Source: Bugula neritina (taxonomy: Eukaryota; Bryozoa; Gymnolaemata; Cheilostomatida; Bugulidae). From it: a stretch of 48,814 nt of DNA. The DNA is taken from assembly GCA_964035545.1 (NCBI GenBank), contig OZ037770.1:16000642-16049455 (forward strand), given 5' to 3'. Below the pieces are notes generated by a model. It was given only the letters and a program-made list of their open reading frames with translations. It did not search any database and was not told the DNA's origin. How positions within the stretch are numbered: position 1 is the stretch's first letter; each line of letters starts with the position of its first letter. Made by a program: the position numbers and the translations under genes. Below are positions 45,051 through 48,814 of the stretch, in pieces.

Positions 45051-48000
45051 TTGGGGTTTGGGGTTTGGGGTTTGGGGTTTGGGGTTTGGGGTTTGGGGTT
45101 TGGGGTTTGGGGTTTGGGGTTTGGGGTTTGGGGTTTGGGGTTTGGGGTTTGGGGTTTGGGGTTTGGGGTTTGGGGTTTGGGGTTTGGGGTTTGGGGTTTG
45201 GGGTTTGGGGTTTGGGGTTTGGGGTTTGGGGTTTGGGGTTTGGGGTTTGGGGTTTGGGGTTTGGGGTTTGGGGTTTGGGGTTTGGGGTTTGGGGTTTGGG
45301 GTTTGGGGTTTGGGGTTTGGGGTTTGGGGTTTGGGGTTTGGGGTTTGGGGTTTGGGGTTTGGGGTTTGGGGTTTGGGGTTTGGGGTTTGGGGTTTGGGGT
45401 TTGGGGTTTGGGGTTTGGGGTTTGGGGTTTGGGGTTTGGGGTTTGGGGTTTGGGGTTTGGGGTTTGGGGTTTGGGGTTTGGGGTTTGGGGTTTGGGGTTT
45501 GGGGTTTGGGGTTTGGGGTTTGGGGTTTGGGGTTTGGGGTTTGGGGTTTGGGGTTTGGGGTTTGGGGTTTGGGGTTTGGGGTTTGGGGTTTGGGGTTTGG
45601 GGTTTGGGGTTTGGGGTTTGGGGTTTGGGGTTTGGGGTTTGGGGTTTGGGGTTTGGGGTTTGGGGTTTGGGGTTTGGGGTTTGGGGTTTGGGGTTTGGGG
45701 TTTGGGGTTTGGGGTTTGGGGTTTGGGGTTTGGGGTTTGGGGTTTGGGGTTTGGGGTTTGGGGTTTGGGGTTTGGGGTTTGGGGTTTGGGGTTTGGGGTT
45801 TGGGGTTTGGGGTTTGGGGTTTGGGGTTTGGGGTTTGGGGTTTGGGGTTTGGGGTTTGGGGTTTGGGGTTTGGGGTTTGGGGTTTGGGGTTTGGGGTTTG
45901 GGGTTTGGGGTTTGGGGTTTGGGGTTTGGGGTTTGGGGTTTGGGGTTTGGGGTTTGGGGTTTGGGGTTTGGGGTTTGGGGTTTGGGGTTTGGGGTTTGGG
46001 GTTTGGGGTTTGGGGTTTGGGGTTTGGGGTTTGGGGTTTGGGGTTTGGGGTTTGGGGTTTGGGGTTTGGGGTTTGGGGTTTGGGGTTTGGGGTTTGGGGT
46101 TTGGGGTTTGGGGTTTGGGGTTTGGGGTTTGGGGTTTGGGGTTTGGGGTTTGGGGTTTGGGGTTTGGGGTTTGGGGTTTGGGGTTTGGGGTTTGGGGTTT
46201 GGGGTTTGGGGTTTGGGGTTTGGGGTTTGGGGTTTGGGGTTTGGGGTTTGGGGTTTGGGGTTTGGGGTTTGGGGTTTGGGGTTTGGGGTTTGGGGTTTGG
46301 GGTTTGGGGTTTGGGGTTTGGGGTTTGGGGTTTGGGGTTTGGGGTTTGGGGTTTGGGGTTTGGGGTTTGGGGTTTGGGGTTTGGGGTTTGGGGTTTGGGG
46401 TTTGGGGTTTGGGGTTTGGGGTTTGGGGTTTGGGGTTTGGGGTTTGGGGTTTGGGGTTTGGGGTTTGGGGTTTGGGGTTTGGGGTTTGGGGTTTGGGGTT
46501 TGGGGTTTGGGGTTTGGGGTTTGGGGTTTGGGGTTTGGGGTTTGGGGTTTGGGGTTTGGGGTTTGGGGTTTGGGGTTTGGGGTTTGGGGTTTGGGGTTTG
46601 GGGTTTGGGGTTTGGGGTTTGGGGTTTGGGGTTTGGGGTTTGGGGTTTGGGGTTTGGGGTTTGGGGTTTGGGGTTTGGGGTTTGGGGTTTGGGGTTTGGG
46701 GTTTGGGGTTTGGGGTTTGGGGTTTGGGGTTTGGGGTTTGGGGTTTGGGGTTTGGGGTTTGGGGTTTGGGGTTTGGGGTTTGGGGTTTGGGGTTTGGGGT
46801 TTGGGGTTTGGGGTTTGGGGTTTGGGGTTTGGGGTTTGGGGTTTGGGGTTTGGGGTTTGGGGTTTGGGGTTTGGGGTTTGGGGTTTGGGGTTTGGGGTTT
46901 GGGGTTTGGGGTTTGGGGTTTGGGGTTTGGGGTTTGGGGTTTGGGGTTTGGGGTTTGGGGTTTGGGGTTTGGGGTTTGGGGTTTGGGGTTTGGGGTTTGG
47001 GGTTTGGGGTTTGGGGTTTGGGGTTTGGGGTTTGGGGTTTGGGGTTTGGGGTTTGGGGTTTGGGGTTTGGGGTTTGGGGTTTGGGGTTTGGGGTTTGGGG
47101 TTTGGGGTTTGGGGTTTGGGGTTTGGGGTTTGGGGTTTGGGGTTTGGGGTTTGGGGTTTGGGGTTTGGGGTTTGGGGTTTGGGGTTTGGGGTTTGGGGTT
47201 TGGGGTTTGGGGTTTGGGGTTTGGGGTTTGGGGTTTGGGGTTTGGGGTTTGGGGTTTGGGGTTTGGGGTTTGGGGTTTGGGGTTTGGGGTTTGGGGTTTG
47301 GGGTTTGGGGTTTGGGGTTTGGGGTTTGGGGTTTGGGGTTTGGGGTTTGGGGTTTGGGGTTTGGGGTTTGGGGTTTGGGGTTTGGGGTTTGGGGTTTGGG
47401 GTTTGGGGTTTGGGGTTTGGGGTTTGGGGTTTGGGGTTTGGGGTTTGGGGTTTGGGGTTTGGGGTTTGGGGTTTGGGGTTTGGGGTTTGGGGTTTGGGGT
47501 TTGGGGTTTGGGGTTTGGGGTTTGGGGTTTGGGGTTTGGGGTTTGGGGTTTGGGGTTTGGGGTTTGGGGTTTGGGGTTTGGGGTTTGGGGTTTGGGGTTT
47601 GGGGTTTGGGGTTTGGGGTTTGGGGTTTGGGGTTTGGGGTTTGGGGTTTGGGGTTTGGGGTTTGGGGTTTGGGGTTTGGGGTTTGGGGTTTGGGGTTTGG
47701 GGTTTGGGGTTTGGGGTTTGGGGTTTGGGGTTTGGGGTTTGGGGTTTGGGGTTTGGGGTTTGGGGTTTGGGGTTTGGGGTTTGGGGTTTGGGGTTTGGGG
47801 TTTGGGGTTTGGGGTTTGGGGTTTGGGGTTTGGGGTTTGGGGTTTGGGGTTTGGGGTTTGGGGTTTGGGGTTTGGGGTTTGGGGTTTGGGGTTTGGGGTT
47901 TGGGGTTTGGGGTTTGGGGTTTGGGGTTTGGGGTTTGGGGTTTGGGGTTTGGGGTTTGGGGTTTGGGGTTTGGGGTTTGGGGTTTGGGGTTTGGGGTTTG

Positions 48001-48814
48001 GGGTTTGGGGTTTGGGGTTTGGGGTTTGGGGTTTGGGGTTTGGGGTTTGGGGTTTGGGGTTTGGGGTTTGGGGTTTGGGGTTTGGGGTTTGGGGTTTGGG
48101 GTTTGGGGTTTGGGGTTTGGGGTTTGGGGTTTGGGGTTTGGGGTTTGGGGTTTGGGGTTTGGGGTTTGGGGTTTGGGGTTTGGGGTTTGGGGTTTGGGGT
48201 TTGGGGTTTGGGGTTTGGGGTTTGGGGTTTGGGGTTTGGGGTTTGGGGTTTGGGGTTTGGGGTTTGGGGTTTGGGGTTTGGGGTTTGGGGTTTGGGGTTT
48301 GGGGTTTGGGGTTTGGGGTTTGGGGTTTGGGGTTTGGGGTTTGGGGTTTGGGGTTTGGGGTTTGGGGTTTGGGGTTTGGGGTTTGGGGTTTGGGGTTTGG
48401 GGTTTGGGGTTTGGGGTTTGGGGTTTGGGGTTTGGGGTTTGGGGTTTGGGGTTTGGGGTTTGGGGTTTGGGGTTTGGGGTTTGGGGTTTGGGGTTTGGGG
48501 TTTGGGGTTTGGGGTTTGGGGTTTGGGGTTTGGGGTTTGGGGTTTGGGGTTTGGGGTTTGGGGTTTGGGGTTTGGGGTTTGGGGTTTGGGGTTTGGGGTT
48601 TGGGGTTTGGGGTTTGGGGTTTGGGGTTTGGGGTTTGGGGTTTGGGGTTTGGGGTTTGGGGTTTGGGGTTTGGGGTTTGGGGTTTGGGGTTTGGGGTTTG
48701 GGGTTTGGGGTTTGGGGTTTGGGGTTTGGGGTTTGGGGTTTGGGGTTTGGGGTTTGGGGTTTGGGGTTTGGGGTTTGGGGTTTGGGGTTTGGGGTTTGGG
48801 GTTTGGGGTTTGGG
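45051..48814 (+). repeat. (GGGGTTT)n array, about 537 units, to the window end
   Basis: After GACTTGGCGTT the heptamer GGGGTTT repeats without a visible substitution or length change for about 3.76 kb and is cut by the window edge. Runs of four G every seven bases are expected to form G-quadruplexes. The G-rich strand runs 5' to 3' toward the right, the orientation of a telomere at a right chromosome end. The unit is not the animal TTAGGG, and differs from ciliate TTGGGG and TTTTGGGG by one T. It may be a telomere, a satellite or an over-regular assembly. Confidence 0.98.

Noticed and set aside
45051-48814. Calling the terminal array a proven telomere
   Set aside because: Orientation fits, but the unit is not a known animal telomere repeat and the window edge may not be the contig end, so it is listed only as a repeat.

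Overview
The window looks like nuclear DNA of an animal. It is AT-rich, its genes are broken into exons with GT-AG splice sites, it holds many minisatellites and small DNA transposons, and it carries recognisable eukaryotic proteasome exons. A non-bilaterian animal such as a sponge or cnidarian would fit, but the sequence does not settle the species. There are no bacterial operons, tRNA, rRNA or CRISPR arrays that I can see.

Region 1 (1-2.8 kb): the 3' half of a plus-strand gene for a single-pass membrane protein. The reading frame can be followed through four exons with matching phases. It has one membrane segment, a run of cytoplasmic cysteines and a C-terminal PPxY motif, which recalls the Shisa/WBP1/VOPP1 type of adaptor. 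Each of its three introns is largely filled by a different tandem repeat. A possible alternative last exon encodes ten copies of a hexapeptide.

Region 2 (2.8-7.5 kb): mostly noncoding, with a degenerate simple repeat, one coding-like exon candidate, a 193-bp palindromic MITE with a related G-rich half copy, and a hAT-like terminal motif.

Region 3 (7.5-13.6 kb, plus strand): a string of exon-like blocks ending in two exons of a proteasome beta-2 (PSMB7-type) subunit that lost its catalytic threonine region and then stops. It is followed by two phase-compatible exons of an unrecognised protein.

Region 4 (13.8-42.3 kb, minus strand): an inverted, amplified relative of region 3. Its left end is a broken PSMB7 pseudogene. 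The rest is a higher-order tandem array in which named blocks (P, M, T, H, F, E, D, C) recur in fixed order, with periods near 9.2 and 10.6 kb. Exon-like blocks keep their length (115, 135-137, 117 and 85-86 bp) and nearly all splice sites in each copy, although most lack a conserved reading frame. Two full copies of an ~815-bp hAT-type MITE with 8-bp target duplications are carried inside the array.

Region 5 (42.3-48.8 kb): unique AT-rich sequence, then about 3.76 kb of uninterrupted GGGGTTT repeats running to the end of the window. The G-rich strand points rightwards, as it would at a chromosome end. Together this resembles a subtelomeric duplication zone beside a terminal-like repeat, but whether the repeat is a telomere, an interstitial satellite or an assembly product cannot be decided here.
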